Shown: positions 13,861 through 25,700, counted from the stretch's first letter. The stretch: 64,000 nucleotides of DNA from Musa acuminata AAA Group (GCF_036884655.1 NC_088335.1:48892001-48956000), one strand, 5' to 3'. Numbers and translations: made by a program. The notes: generated by a model not told the origin, from the letters alone.

Positions 13861-14520
13861 CCTTATACATATTGTGCAAAATATGAATAAAATGGAAAGA
13901 CACAAACATATACGAGCATTACATCGAACACACTACTTATAATTTTATCTATGATATCCACTCTCACTTAATCCTTCAACATCCACATCGAAGCCTTTAC
14001 GGATGCTTCTCCTCACTTTGATGAATCTTCGATCTTTTGCTCCGGTTGCAACATGTCTCTTGACTCTCAATTGCTCTTTGTGTATTATTGATGAGTAGTC
14101 AAACTTTGATCCATGTTTCTTAAACTTACTAATAACTCTGGTGTGGAGTTTATGTCCATACTCTTGCCTTTATGTCCAATATATCTTACTCATGTCTTTG
14201 CAAGAATTTATGTCTTTCATCTCTATCCAAGAAAGTTTCGTGCCTCCGTTTAATGTTTCGTTTTCTATGTCAATTTCTTTCATATATATTAGATTAGAAC
14301 TAGTGTTAGAACTATAAGGAGTGTATATAGTGAGTTTTCTATTAGCATATGATTAAATTAAGGATCCACATTAAGTATTACGTTTTCACATTGATAATGA
14401 ATGAATTCACTAGTCGCTTACATGATAAACTTCTCTAATATATATTATTTGTAATGAAATTATCTTAATTGATTGAAGTTTAAGTTAAATTAATTATAAA
14501 CTTGAGGTATTGATGCAAGT
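13861..14520. other. AT-rich stretch, possible old retroelement noncoding sequence
   Basis: No coding region. The text around 13920-14250 (minus strand) resembles leader-like noncoding parts of plant retroelements, but no LTR ends or protein motifs could be fixed. Confidence 0.25.
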
Positions 14521-14529
14521 CTTAGAAAT

Positions 14530-15030
14530 TAAAAGTTTTAGATTAAGTATGACGAAAATCAAATATATAAAATATAATTTCAGTGACTATAAAAATAGAT
14601 AAGAGATCTCTTTAAGTAAAAAAGCCTTAGGTATCTTGAATCAATTATTAAACAAGATGAAAAAATTAATAAAAATATTATTTATAAAGTAAAATAATAA
14701 GATGGTTAAAATGATAATGGGTGTTAGAAGTCTTGTGTGGTTATTAAATACTTTGAGACTAAGAGAAACAATTTATAAGATATTTATGGGATAATAATAC
14801 TTTATAGATAGTTAAAAAATAATATATACAAAATATTTTATTGTCAATATGAAAATGTTGACATGGATGTGTGAAGTTATTGGAAAAAATATTTTTATTC
14901 ATAAATAATTATGTATCGCTTCAATAAAAAAAAATTAAAAATCACTTAAGATGATATATGCATGTGCTTAGCAGACCTCTAGATGTCATAGTAAAAAAGA
15001 TCTTAATAAAAATTATAAATAAATATAATT
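14530..15030 (+). pseudogene. LINE (L1-type) reverse transcriptase C-terminal remnant
   Basis: Frame-jumping translation of the + strand gives the order of motifs found at the C-terminal end of plant L1-type LINE reverse transcriptases: a KTKYIKYNFS-like block, RYLESIIKQDEKINKNI (family form: YLGSIIQ..GEI..DV), a block ending in an ETKRNNL-like piece (family: LRLKGKFYRT), ENVDMDV (family: EMRMLRWMCG) and LKIT.DDICMC (family: RWFGHV.RR). Several stops and frameshifts are present, so it is dead. No poly(A) tail or target duplication was defined. The identification rests on motif order rather than on a long alignment. Confidence 0.65.
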
Positions 15031-15159
15031 AATGTGTACTCATGGTGACAGTGAAGTTCTTTTAAAACATTAGTAAAGAAAATTTATTGATGTGTAGAAT
15101 CGATTTCTATTGGGCTAACTACAAATTGTTATATGTAGTTAGCTGTCTTTAGCACCCTG

Positions 15160-15570
15160 ATCTCTATACTTTAAAAAATTATATTGGTATCCCTTTAATT
15201 ATGAAAGTAAAACGTTTATATCCATTTACCCTAACTACATTAGTTTTTATCGATAAAAATATAAAAATAAAAGGTAAAAAAATAATTTTAAGTTCGATGA
15301 TGGATGACGTTGATGGTGATGGACGATGAAGCCGTTGGCATCGGTGGTGGCAGACCCCTCACCCTCCCCCCTCATCTTCGATGTTGAGCGGCAACTGCCC
15401 TCCGCCTCCTCAACCACTTCCTCGCCGCTATCCCCTCGGCCTCCCCTTCTCCTTCTCCACCCTTACCCTCAGCGTCGAGCATATCTACTGCCTTTCCCAT
15501 GGTAACTCCGTCGTTGCCCTCTCCTCCCTTAGCCCCACCGTCGTCTCCTAGTCTCGTTCCCACACCTGCC
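15160..15570 (+). repeat. Left long terminal inverted repeat
   Basis: Pairs with 16550-17000 at roughly three quarters identity by eye. The outer 140 bp is AT-rich. The inner part, from GACGTTGATGG/GACAACGTCAATGG through CCCCTCACCCTCCCCCC, is GC-rich and coding-like. The inner edge lies near the CCGTCGTCTCC block at 15538-15550. Confidence 0.75.
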
Positions 15571-15665
15571 CTCCTTTCACCCTCCTCTCCAACTTCTTCA
15601 TCGGTTGGACCCACCACCTCGTCGTCAACCTTGGCATTCCCGGCATCCTATTCAAGTTCTCTACC
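15430..15665 (+). pseudogene. UDP-glycosyltransferase (UGT89-like) N-terminal fragment
   Basis: Reading 15552-15660 gives SRSHTCPPFTLLSNFF followed by IGWTHHLVVNLGIPGILF. This resembles the family-1 plant glycosyltransferase segment written in UGT89 proteins as RSHP.PP.A.LSDFFLGWT..LA.DLGIPR. The preceding 120 bp, in a shifted frame, gives STLTLSVEH and a HGN-containing piece like the UGT stretch just upstream of it. Frame changes and a stop make it non-functional. Codons after 15665 encode a different protein-like piece (NHCFVDGTLHKIG, then TLTEEVTVAVIISKLTIKK and a stop) that I cannot assign; it may be a separate captured fragment. Confidence 0.5.
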
Positions 15666-16114
15666 AACCACTGCTTTGTTGATGGCACCTTGCATAAGAT
15701 TGGCATGTGCACTCTGGTCATCAAGAGGCTCATCGAGATGTTGAATTGGAAGACTCTAACCGAGGAGGTGACGGTTGCGGTGATTATCTCCAAGCTCACC
15801 ATAAAGAAGTAGAATGCTCTTCGAGTGGCCGAAATTCTTGAGGCCACGGAATCAATCTCTTTATTACTGTACAAAGTCGTTCATGTGGTGGTAGCTAATG
15901 CCGTTAGATGGATGGAATGTCGATGAGTTCTTTGCCTACCTAGACATCTTGAGCATTGACTTCTAAGTGATCGGCGAGTAGGAGCTAGAAATGTGAGGAG
16001 TTGTAGTTGGTCCCTGACTCAATCACCCCATTGGGCAAAAACCCCGACAACTTCCAAGCGAAAATCCCTAGCTATATTCTTCTATTATCCTATTCATAGC
16101 TTTGGCCTGAGAAT

Positions 16115-16470
16115 ATGAAGGTGTCATCTCTCTTAGAGCTCGGATTCGCCGATGACATACATAAGACCTTGTTTCGCCCCATCTAACAAGCAATGCCGCC
16201 ATCTCTCACTTAGCATCACACCAAGATATCCGTGATTAGTGCTAGGAACATAGGCATGGCCATCGCCCATACGATCTTGACGGACAAGATGGCGCTTGTG
16301 GATGCCAAACCCGACAAGTTGCAGGGGGAGATGCTGGACCTGCAGCATGCCATAGCCTTTCTCTTATGCACCCATATCCCAACGTCTCTGGACTACACAG
16401 TAATAATGAACTCAAACATCTGCATTATCATAATTGGCGCTTGACTGATCCCGAGGGAGATGTGACTGAA
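16115..16470 (+). pseudogene. L-lactate dehydrogenase 5' fragment (captured, broken)
   Basis: Cytosolic LDH reduces pyruvate to lactate with NADH. The fragment starts with ATG at 16115 (MKVSSLLELGF, like the plant LDH N-terminus), passes two in-frame stops, and then reads KISVISARNIGMAIAHTILT and MALVDAKPDKLQGEMLDLQ, followed by HAIAFLLCTHI. This matches the Rossmann NAD-binding segment of plant LDH. The glycine motif is damaged (ISARNIG where the family has IGAGNVG) and a few residues before MALVDAKPDK are deleted. Homology fades after a degenerate NICIIIIGA (family: DLCIVTAGA) and stops by about 16470. Only about the first third of LDH is present, inside the TIR element. Confidence 0.85.
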
Positions 16471-16549
16471 CCTACTACAATGCAATTTGGCACTGTTCAA
16501 AGAGATCATTTCATCGCTGGCAAGGTACTCGTCGAGGATGTTATAGCTA

Positions 16550-17000
16550 CGGGATCGAGACAGGGAGACGACGACGAGGCGGAGGGAGGAGAGGGCGTGG
16601 ATGAGGGCGGTGATGAAGTTGCCATGGGAAAAGTGGCAAACGTGCTCAACGCCGAGGGCAAGGGTGGAGAAGGAGAAGGGGAGGACGAGCGGGGAGGCGA
16701 AGGGGGTATCGACGAGGAGTGGTCGAGGAGGTGGAGGGTGGCAGTTGCTCAATGTTGGAGACAAGGGGGGAGGGTGAGGGGTTCGTCGCCACTAACGTCA
16801 GTGGCACCATCGTCCGTCACCACTGACATCAGTGACATTGTTGTCCGCCATTGACGTTGTCCACCATGAAACTTAAAATTCTTTTTTTATTTTTTATTTT
16901 TATCTATAAAAATTGATATTATTAGGATAAATAAATATAATCATTTCACTTTCTTAATCATAAGGATATAAATATAATTTTTTACAGTTTAAAGATCGCC
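16550..17000 (-). repeat. Right long terminal inverted repeat
   Basis: Reverse complement of the left arm. Read on the minus strand it keeps one long open frame with FSTLALGVEHVCHFSHGN and then FITALIHALSSLRLVVV, better preserved than the left arm and again UGT N-terminus-like. The outer end is the AT-rich block at about 16870-17000. Confidence 0.75.
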
Positions 17001-18037
17001 CGTTTCTGTTATTACTGAAGTGTTTCGAAATTTAAATCCGGCAAAACACTTCTGCTTCCAAGCCGAAGTCGGAGGCCACGTACATACAAAGTTCGAATCG
17101 TTTGTGCCAGTTGTCGCCGTACCACCAAACACATCCATTTGTTTGGCGCAACAAAAAACAAAAGGGGATGCGTACAACACACACCAGAAAACAAAAACGG
17201 AAACAAAAACAACTACAGAAACAGAAACCCCCAATCATGACGCTACGCAGTTAAACCAACAGGCAACACCCACGTCCTGTCACCGTCACACGGCGCACTC
17301 ATTTCCTTTACTATCCATTCCTTTTCCCTTTCTTGTGGCCAAAGCCATCGAATCATGGCCGTCCGACAACCCATCCGACGGCTCCTGGTGCCCCTCGACG
17401 TTTCCTTGTACACGAAGGCCCCACATGGCGAGGTGGAAAACGATGGGGTGTGGGTAAATTTCGAGTCTTTTCTGGCGAACCAGTCATAATTGGAGACGCG
17501 ACAGCTGTCCGACGACGTCAGCAAATCGACACCCTCCGAGGAAGCACTGCCGGAAGCCACCCGACACCTCACCCTTCTTCGACAGAGGATATGGAAGGAC
17601 AGGGACCCACAAGCGAGTCAGGAGCTTTCTCGTCGGGTGAATTTAGCATGCGTGTTCGGAAAATACGCGCAATAAAGCCGCTCACGCCTTTGCTTTTGAA
17701 AGCTCGCGGGCGTCAGAGTGCACAGCTGGCGTTCGACACGCGTAGTGAGGCTATTGGCGGAACCGTCGACTTCGCGCTTTTAAGGTGACAACGACGTGAC
17801 ATGCAGGGGCCCAGCTCGGATTAACGGCTAGTCCGCCGACGTGGCCTCCTAGTTCACATGACCCCACAAATAAATCGTCCTATGTGGCAACGCTGGCGTC
17901 CCCCTCAAGCCAATGGGAGCGGGCTATAAAAGAGGAGCTCCGCTACAAGAAGCTTACTACAGCAAGCTTTGCTCTCCAGTCTCTACCATCCTCGATCGCT
18001 CCCGCTGTTCTTCTTCTCGGTTTCCCCTTGATCTCCA
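17001..18037. other. Upstream region of the XTH gene
   Basis: Overlapping open frames on both strands at 17012-17790 show no family motif and no consistent codon pattern, so I leave them out. The last about 250 bp is GC-rich and carries a core promoter (CCAAT at 17910-17914, TATA at 17925). Confidence 0.45.
17910..17931 (+). promoter_or_regulatory. Core promoter of the XTH gene (CCAAT + TATA)
   Basis: CCAAT at 17910-17914 and CTATAAAAG at 17924-17932 lie about 110 bp upstream of the ATG at 18038. This spacing gives a plausible 5' UTR of about 80 nt. Confidence 0.7.
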
Positions 18038-19101
18038 ATGGAGGTTAGAGGTGTGTGGCGGATGGTAATGGTGCTATGCGTCGCGGCCTCCGCTGTGGGA
18101 GTGACCTGTTCGAAGTTTGACGAGCTCGTGCAGCCGAGCTGGGCGACGGACCATATCATTTACGAAGGGGAGCTTCTTAAGCTCAAGCTCGACAACTCCT
18201 CCGGTACCTTTCGAAGCATCCTGTGCTTCTTCCCGGACTTGCTTGCTTGTTTGCAGCTTGCTGAAACAATGCCGCGGTGGTGGCTTTTCTTATAATGGTT
18301 TCAGGAGCTGGATTCGCCTCCAAGAGCAAGTATCTCTACGGCAAGGTCACCGCCGAGCTGAAGCTGGTGGAAGGCGACTCCGCGGGGACTGTCACTGCCT
18401 TCTACGTATGATTTCTCCCTCTACATGTCTCCCTTGCTGCTTCTAGTGCTTGCGTGGTGAATCGGTGTGACACCACTGCGCAGATGTCGTCGGATGGGGC
18501 GAGTCACAACGAGTTCGACTTCGAGTTCCTGGGGAACAGGACGGGAGAGCCGTACCTGGTGCAGACCAACCTGTACATCAACGGGGTGGGCAACCGGGAG
18601 CAGCGCATGGACCTGTGGTTCGACCCCACAGCCGATTTCCACGCCTACTCCGTCCTGTGGAACCCGCGGCAGGTGGTCTTCCTCGTCGACGATACTCCCG
18701 TCCGGGTGTTCTCCAACCAGGAGCACCGCGGCATCGTCTTCCCCCGCGATCAGCCCATGGGGGTCTACAGCTCTATCTGGAACGCCGACGACTGGGCCAC
18801 CGAGGGCGGCCGCGTCAAGACCGACTGGTCCCACGCCCCCTTCGTGGCCACCTTCCGCGGCCTCCGCATCGACGGCTGCGAGTGGGCCCCCACGGCGGCG
18901 GGTCCGGCGGAGGTGCAGCGCTGCAGCGCCAGCGCGTGGGGGAAGGAGGGGCGCTACTGGTGGAAGGAGAAGGAGATGGAAGCCCTGAGCGTGCACCAGA
19001 GCCACCAGCTCATCTGGGCCCGGGCCAATCACCTGGTCTACGACTACTGCAGCGACCCGGGCCGGTTCGCGACCCAACCGCCCGAGTGCGGAAAGAAATA
19101 A
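18038..19101 (+). CDS. Xyloglucan endotransglucosylase/hydrolase (GH16), 3 exons
   Basis: Secreted cell-wall enzyme that cuts and rejoins xyloglucan chains during wall loosening and growth. Exons 18038-18203, 18305-18405 and 18484-19101 join to 294 residues, normal for an XTH. An N-terminal hydrophobic signal peptide (about 1-24, ending near VGVTCS) is followed by [26 protein letters not shown] and the catalytic block [11 protein letters not shown], with Glu99 as nucleophile and Glu103 as acid/base. An N-glycosylation site (NRT, Asn107) follows directly, as usual. Further blocks: [39 protein letters not shown], and the XET C-terminal domain with [17 protein letters not shown] and a terminal PPECGKK. 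The NEFDFEF form of the active site (rather than DEIDFEF) fits the XTH6/7-like subgroup. Both introns are near 100 bp or less. It appears intact. Confidence 0.97.
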
Positions 19102-21827
19102 ACCCGGTTCACTGTCACCGATAGGCTCACACTCTGCGCACGCGACTCGCTGGCGAACCGCTGGTTCTTCGTTGCTCTCTCGCTTGGGACCACTGTTTAG
19201 GATCGATCTCGTCGTCTCTTCTCTTCCTTCGTGTGTTCAATTACCATGTCTTCTGCTCCTTATCAGTGACTTTTGTTGGATGTATAAAAAGTTTAGGGAG
19301 TCGAGAAAGGTGTTTCGTTTGCATGTGGATGGTAGCTTGGTGCGTCGACATATGTGCAGATGCTTGTGGCAATGGACTGTGCATCTTAAACAGCATCAGT
19401 TCCTTCCCAGTTCACAGAACCCACCGAGTGCGATGGAGTACACCGCAGACTGAGGAATGCTAAAGTAAAGTTGTTGGATTCGATTCTCGAAAGGCTGGAA
19501 AAGTTGGTAAATGTTTGGGATGCCTCGCGCGTCGTCTGCTCCCGGTAAAAGCAGCGCTGAGCAAAGTGTAGCCATTTCTCAGCGTACGTGATACAGAGAA
19601 AATAGCAGTGCAAAGCAGTGGTAACTGTGATCCGTTCTAAAAAATGGATTCTACAGATCGGATTGGTGGGGGGTTACATTACAATCCGTTCATGTTGAGC
19701 ACAGTTGGGGACAGGTTTTTCCGATCACCCTATGCTCAAAAGTTTCCAATATCAGCTCATTGTTTTGTGGTTGGAGTTGTATATGGGTATTGCTGCTAAC
19801 TCATCCAAATTTGGTATCTTTTTTTTTTTCTTTTGACATATTTTATACATTAGCATGCAGGTGGTGAGTGTGATTTGCTTGCTGGAATGCAGATGGAGAA
19901 ATCATGCACAAAACACTATGGAGAAATCTCTTTTGGAGTCTATATAAGATGGAACAAATAACACAGTACAGGATTTACATCAGGATTTTTACTAAAATAA
20001 AGATTGCTGTTTGTATGTTGTGTTGGCTAATTACTGTTTGTGTGTGTAATTGAGCTGCTCTTGCCTACTAGGAGGAACTTGAAGATCGCTGAATGACTTG
20101 CAGCATTGATTGAATCCATTAACATTGTTGATGTAAAGCTTTCAAGAAATGGGTTGTTGTCTCTTCTCTGAAGTTGCATTGATGTATAATAATAGAAATG
20201 TTGTCCCCTTGGCTGGCTAGTCATAGCTTGCAATCCAGAGGTCGAAACTATGTAAATAGTTGTGACTGCATATTTTCTTGGACACAGAGAGATGAGACCT
20301 ACTTCTTTTCCTTTTGGATGAGGCCAAAGATTCTGAGCAGCTAACCAGAACCTCAAATCTATATGTTCAGTCTTAAAGGCCATCACTGTCCAAACACATG
20401 TGGGTCTCAAGCACAGGCAATTATTGTATTAGTGCACCATCTGTTAACTATCAACATCAGGTTCGCTGGATCCACATGAACTATAGATGAGTGATTGAAG
20501 TGAACTTGACACGACCCATGAGGCAGTGTCCAAATGTTGGAGAGCTATGCTGCACTCAGTGAATATTTAGGTTTTATCCACTTTCTGCATGCTAGAGATA
20601 TCCATAAACATAGCTTTCTGAATCTGATCTATTAACAAGCTCTGAGATTGGTTTCCTTCTTGTGTGCTCTTTGTCTTGCAGATTGCACTCTTCAATAACA
20701 AGTGATTGTTGACATGAAGGAGGAGATCAAAGTAACACTGATAAATCCTTCCTTCCTTCCATGAATATGTCTGATGCTGTCATCTAACATTGTAGCAGAG
20801 TGTATTATTAACAAGATGGCATCTCAGTGACATTGCAGACATTGTCTCTCAAGTAATAGGTAGCAGGAGAATCTCTAGTGTACCTTCTCATGTCTTGTGG
20901 AGAACAGACCATATTGCATCCTCTGCATCAGGTCATATACGTTGAAGGACTAAACTATGTGCACGGGAGGACAAAGCCAGAGTCTACTTGATCCGTAACA
21001 CACAGCTGTAAGCCTGTATCGAGTCAGGTTATTGGCAAGAACAACATAGAACATGTTGCCTACAAGACCTGGATGTTCATGTTCATGAAACAGAGACAAT
21101 TAAGATCCCAGGAGACCATCAGCTTCCGGTCTACCATTTGTTTAATCTTCTATGTGTACATCTGCTGCGTGATGGTGGTGCACAATGGTAATAGATTCTT
21201 TAGAATACATGTGGATCCATATGAAAGACTAGATATGTGCAGGTAGATATAACCTTGGTTCTAACTTAGTAGCTCATTCCACAGTACGAAGAGTTGGTTG
21301 TTCCTCGGGAGGAAGCACTGATGCTCACACAGTATAATCTTCGATGTCAAGCAAATCTAGGTTGGTCGATTCTGCTCCCATTCAAATGGAATTTAGTATT
21401 CAACTCTGCTAGATTTGCACCCCAGCAAATCTAAATTAGCCTTGCTAATAATTTACTGCCTGACAAGTTAAATTGGCTTCTCATACAAAAAACCAGAATT
21501 GAATGATTCATCGAATGACATAATAGTGAAAATTTTGGATCAAGATCATCCAAGGAGTACAGTTTTCTTTTCTCTTTGTATTTTTGACATTTTGAAGTTT
21601 TCAGAATGGCTCAGTTGTGATGTCATAGTCATCGACATCTACTGGTGGCTCTCAATCTTCTCCCACAACTCCCACAATAATTGCAGCTAAGAACTCAACC
21701 ATGCTGATCACTGGACAAATGCCAATATATAATGGTGGGCAGTCCCCCCTTGTGCTTGTTCCAAAGAGCCCCAAAACATCGCTCCAAACAGATCCAATTC
21801 CCACCATTCAAGCTTGGCGGTCGGTCA
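19102..21827. other. Gene-free stretch
   Basis: XTH 3' UTR (to about 19480) followed by about 2.3 kb of mixed AT-rich DNA. I found no coding exon, RNA gene, LTR or tandem array here. The open frames on either strand are short and without motifs. Confidence 0.4.
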
Positions 21828-22154
21828 ATGTCTCGCTTGTTTCTCCTCCTCGTGTTGTTTCTCGATCTCACCGTCACTCTGGCAGTGGCTCGGTCGACGC
21901 CGGTGAAGGTGGATGTCATCGGCAGCAGTCTTGGGAACGCTAGTGCTCCTTCCTCGAGTGTGAACGCAGGTAGAGAGCCGGGACTTGCCGGCTCGCCGGA
22001 GGCAACTCCGGATGCGAATCACCACCACCGGGCTTCCGACAAGTCGATAGCCGGGGCCGAGGTTATACTCGGAGGGCTTGCCTCTGCGGTTCTCGGGGCC
22101 ATCTTTGCGTACATTCGGGTGACCAGGAAACAGAGCTCGGAAACCAAAGCCTGA
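21828..22154 (+). CDS. Small secretory/membrane protein of unknown function
   Basis: Single exon, 108 residues. I chose the ATG at 21828 rather than the upstream in-frame ATG at 21732 because it puts a clean signal peptide at the N-terminus (MSRLFLLLVLFLDLTVTLAV). A polar Ser/Pro/Gly-rich middle with an HHH run follows, then one membrane segment (about residues 77-96: ILGGLASAVLGAIFAYI) and a short basic tail VTRKQSSETKA. This gives a small type I-like membrane protein. I do not recognise a named family. Short plant proteins ending in a glycine-rich membrane helix plus FAYIRVTR-like tail exist as uncharacterised proteins. GC content is higher than the flanks, which supports a real gene. Confidence 0.6.
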   Translation: MSRLFLLLVLFLDLTVTLAVARSTPVKVDVIGSSLGNASAPSSSVNAGREPGLAGSPEATPDANHHHRASDKSIAGAEVILGGLASAVLGAIFAYIRVTRKQSSETKA

Positions 22155-22529
22155 TCCTGTTTTCTCCTTCTTCGTGTTGCTGCTAACTGTTGCAAGCACC
22201 AGTGGATGTTTGGCGAGCGGTGAGGTTGCGATCAAGCATAGCCATGTGCTGCTCGAACATATTCGTGATTCACGTAGAAAATTTAGTTTCTGCAGCGATG
22301 ACTGCTTCTTTTTTCTTCTTCTCCACTCGTGGATGCTTCTTTCTTTAATTTCGTCTTCTTAGCTTAATTCCTAACTACATGTCTCCATGTACGTGTGCGT
22401 GTGTGTATGTTTGAATGTCCATGAAGACTTACGTATGCATGCAGGCATAGAGATCTGAGAAGAAGATACCAGTTGGCCGTGGTAGCATCGCCTCTCTTGG
22501 TCATGTCATGGTGTGTTGGAGAACAAGTG

Positions 22530-22720
22530 TTTTAGGTGTAATATCGCTGATTAGTCCTACATCGAAAGTGGACAAGATTAAGATTGACTTATAAGAGTTT
22601 GATAAGTATACTATTATCAACTTCAGCTTAAGCATTTTGGTGAGGACGTCAAGTTTTTGAATGGATTATATTGGAACTTAACGAGGACGCGGCTCCGTTT
22701 AGCTAGTCACGTTTCCCGGA
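22530..22720 (+). mobile_element. LTR retrotransposon remnant (LTR 3' part)
   Basis: The run ATTAGTCCTACATCGAAAG followed by GATTAAGATTGACTTATAAG and a TTAAGC...GGATTATA block is the wording found in short monocot LTRs just before the primer-binding site. No second LTR, coding part or target duplication is visible, so it is a fragment. Confidence 0.4.
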
Positions 22721-22726
22721 TGCCTT

Positions 22727-25700
22727 TTTCTCCTGCATCTCTTATTGAAACCCTCCCAATTCTCCATCCCGGACAATCGATTCGATAGAAGCAGGATGGG
22801 TGCGAAGATGGGATCGGGGAGGTCGGAATGGCGGTCGTCAGGTCTCGCGCGGAGCCATCACGACAAGGCCGTATTCATTCGCCCTCATCTCCACAGGCAC
22901 CAGCGCCATCTCCGGTGATCCTCCAACTGTTTGCTTGTTCCCTTCTCTTTTGTCTGTTTCCTCCAATTTTTAGATCGAAGCCCGAGCTTCCAATTCGGTT
23001 TAGATTAGGTTCGAGTTTGGTGTTAGATGATAATAATAACATGAAAAAGATTCTTTCTTGATGGGCGAGGGTTTCTGGGTGGTAGTCTTCCAGAGAAAGA
23101 TAGGACTTCGATGAACTCAGGAATCGTGATCCAACTTTTGTTGCTTCGATTTAAATGGGTAAGAGGTGGGAATTGATGGATGCAACGACCTGGAGGATGC
23201 TTACCCATGGGGGATTTGATTTGCTATTGGTTAATGTCCTGGATCTCAATGAGCCCGAGGAAGAGACTTTTCATACTCCAGAGCAAGTATGTTTCTTTCC
23301 CATCAGAAAGTGTGGTTCTTTCTCTATTTGCTAAGTCTTCTTTTTCTTTAGCATCAAGAACTACTTTACCTTTACATAGGTATTTGAATCTTAAGGGCCT
23401 GGTTGAAAATTGAGGGGCTCTTCATTGGCATATAGGTACGAGTTGCTGTCGCTTGTTGTTCCTTCAGGTACTATTCTATTATCAGTTGATTAGAATCAAA
23501 CTCTGTGGATCTAGTCCTTTGCATCTGTTCTGTTAAAGCACAAAAAGAAGATATAGTTTAAACCATGCTGATTCCACCAAGACAAGTGTGGAAGCTTTTC
23601 TACAAAAGGATTTTAACTCATTTTAGTGGGGTGTAAATGGTGAGTATCACACGAACAGAGAGTAACAATTCTGCAGTTAATAAATAATATTCCAAGCATA
23701 GTGAATGATTTAAATGTTGAGTTGCCTGTGATAGGACTGGCTTATTATATATAGCATTTGGACAAGTGATTATCCAGTGGTGTGGTCCTATGGACCATAT
23801 CGAATGACATGCTTGTCTGTAATGATACAGACTCCATATGTCAGCGAAACTGATGGCACCTATGTTCTATTCTCTTGGAAATCTGGGGCAGAAGTGGAAA
23901 GAAACTTTTCTAGGCAAGTTATTGGATCCATAAATCCTGGCAATTTATTGCTCATTTGTTATGACATGTCAATTCTATTACACTCTCCTTTTGCAAAAAC
24001 AAGATGTCAAGTACATCATCAATATGGTCAGGATATGTTGCTATCTGTTGAATAAAACAGGAGCAACTAGTTTTGCTCTCCCACTGTAAATTAGTGGTTC
24101 TTTAAAATAGTGAGGAAACAAAGAGTTAAACAGAAAATTAACTTGCACATGGATTACAAATCTAAACTAGTTTACCATTAACCTGAGCTATTAACTGAAA
24201 CATAGCAAAGAGTTGACTTGCATGGTGACTGGCATCAAAGGCTAATATGTAAATAAAAACGATTAGCGCCAATTTAACAAACTGAAGCTATATTTTAATT
24301 GTTCAAATCAACTTAGCTCAAACTGCCAATAGGTTCATCAACACGGTACAGTTGGGGGGTCATGAAAAGGTATAATGAAGAAAATCATGGCAATTGAAGA
24401 ATATTGAGGATGTACTTAATGTGATTTCTCATAATCTGATTGAGATATTTATCCTTTTCTATCTCTACATGTTTATAAGGTTAGTTTAGGATGAACCTTG
24501 CTGCCTCACAAGTCGTAAAATGCGGATGGACCTGGAAATGATTTCTTCACACGAAGCAGCGGTAGGCTGTTGCAGAAGACAGCAAGCACCCCCTGGAGAA
24601 GGAAGAGGAATGATTAGACAAAGAAGATCAAAGAAGAGGAGGTTAGAAGTTGGAAGAAGCAGAGGAGATGAAGAGGGGCACCTGAAACTTTGTGATTCTT
24701 TTCCTCTTTAAGCATTTTGAACCTGTCATTTCCTTATATTGATGTGGAGGCAGATAATCCCTCTGAGCCTTGATGACACCTGTATTGTCTAGTTTATGAG
24801 ACCTAGCTTAATTAAACAACTTCCTTTGTTTCGCTTGCTTTTTTTTTTTCTCACTTTTGCAAGCAACTTCTGATCCAATGATTCTTGACCATGTTGTGGT
24901 AATGGACAAACTTGGAAACAAATTATATGTAATTCCTAGAGCTAGTTATGAGGATGGAATAAACAGATTTTAATGAGTCTTTAAATTAGTTGAGCTCCCA
25001 CTTTTAACTCAGTGTGTCTCCCTTTCGTTTCGTCATATATGTCAATGATACTTTCAGATCCTGCATGTATGTTATGATGTTAACGAACAGATGTGCTTGT
25101 GGAATTAAGACTCTATGGATTATGAAGTATTGGGACATCAATTGGTTTCAGTCTTATTTTTTCTTGCAACTTTTTCCAGGTAATGAGATACACGAGGCAA
25201 AGCTTGTTAAATGTACTCGTAGTTTGATTATAGTAGTTTTGAGTGCTTGTTATAATTGAACAATAGGACTCTTTCAAGTGCTGGATTGAGATTCCAGCTC
25301 ACTTGTTCTGTTACATTACATCTGGTTTGTTGCTCCGTATGCATTTGCAACCCTTTGTTCGAGGTTCAAAAACCTAGTTTTACACATCCGGTTCACCTGC
25401 GCATGTCAAGTTTTTCTTAAAGCAGTCCTCCACTTTAAGCTTTTCATTTTGTGGATTGGCATGTCCATCTTCAACTTCTCTAGTTCTGCACTTTACGTTA
25501 GAGATGATATTTGGTAGCTTTCAATGTTTGTACAGTGGTTTAATGATCATGCAGCATTTTGCTGGATATGGATACATTTTTCCAGCTCTCTGTTTTGTCT
25601 TTAAACAACTTGTTTAGTTCTTGCTTTTCCTCTACATGGCTGGTTGGTGTCGGATGGATGATTTTGTTGTTGAATGTGGCTTAGTAAAGCAGTCTTTTAG

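Larger units (their letters stand above)
15160..17000. mobile_element. Gene-capturing TIR element (Pack-MULE/Pack-TIR-like)
   Basis: Two arms of about 410-450 bp in inverted orientation (15160-15570 and 16550-17000) enclose about 1 kb of unique sequence. The outer ends align as GATCTCTATACTTTAAAAAA with the reverse complement of the right end, GATCTTTAAACTGTAAAAAA. Both then continue through ATATCC-like and GTAAAA-rich blocks into the same GC-rich coding-derived sequence. The interior carries the 5' part of an L-lactate dehydrogenase gene and other protein-like sequence; the arms carry N-terminal UDP-glycosyltransferase-like sequence. No transposase is seen, so it is non-autonomous. A 9-11 bp target duplication was not found, so superfamily assignment is inference. 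The abrupt rise in GC inside AT-rich flanks supports capture. Confidence 0.72.

Noticed and set aside
17012..17788. Several frames of 60-151 codons upstream of XTH
   Set aside because: No motifs, conflicting strands, and the region lies directly upstream of a well-placed XTH core promoter.
18421..19124. Long frames on both strands overlapping XTH exon 3
   Set aside because: Shadow frames of a GC-rich exon; only the frame with the GH16 catalytic motif is real.
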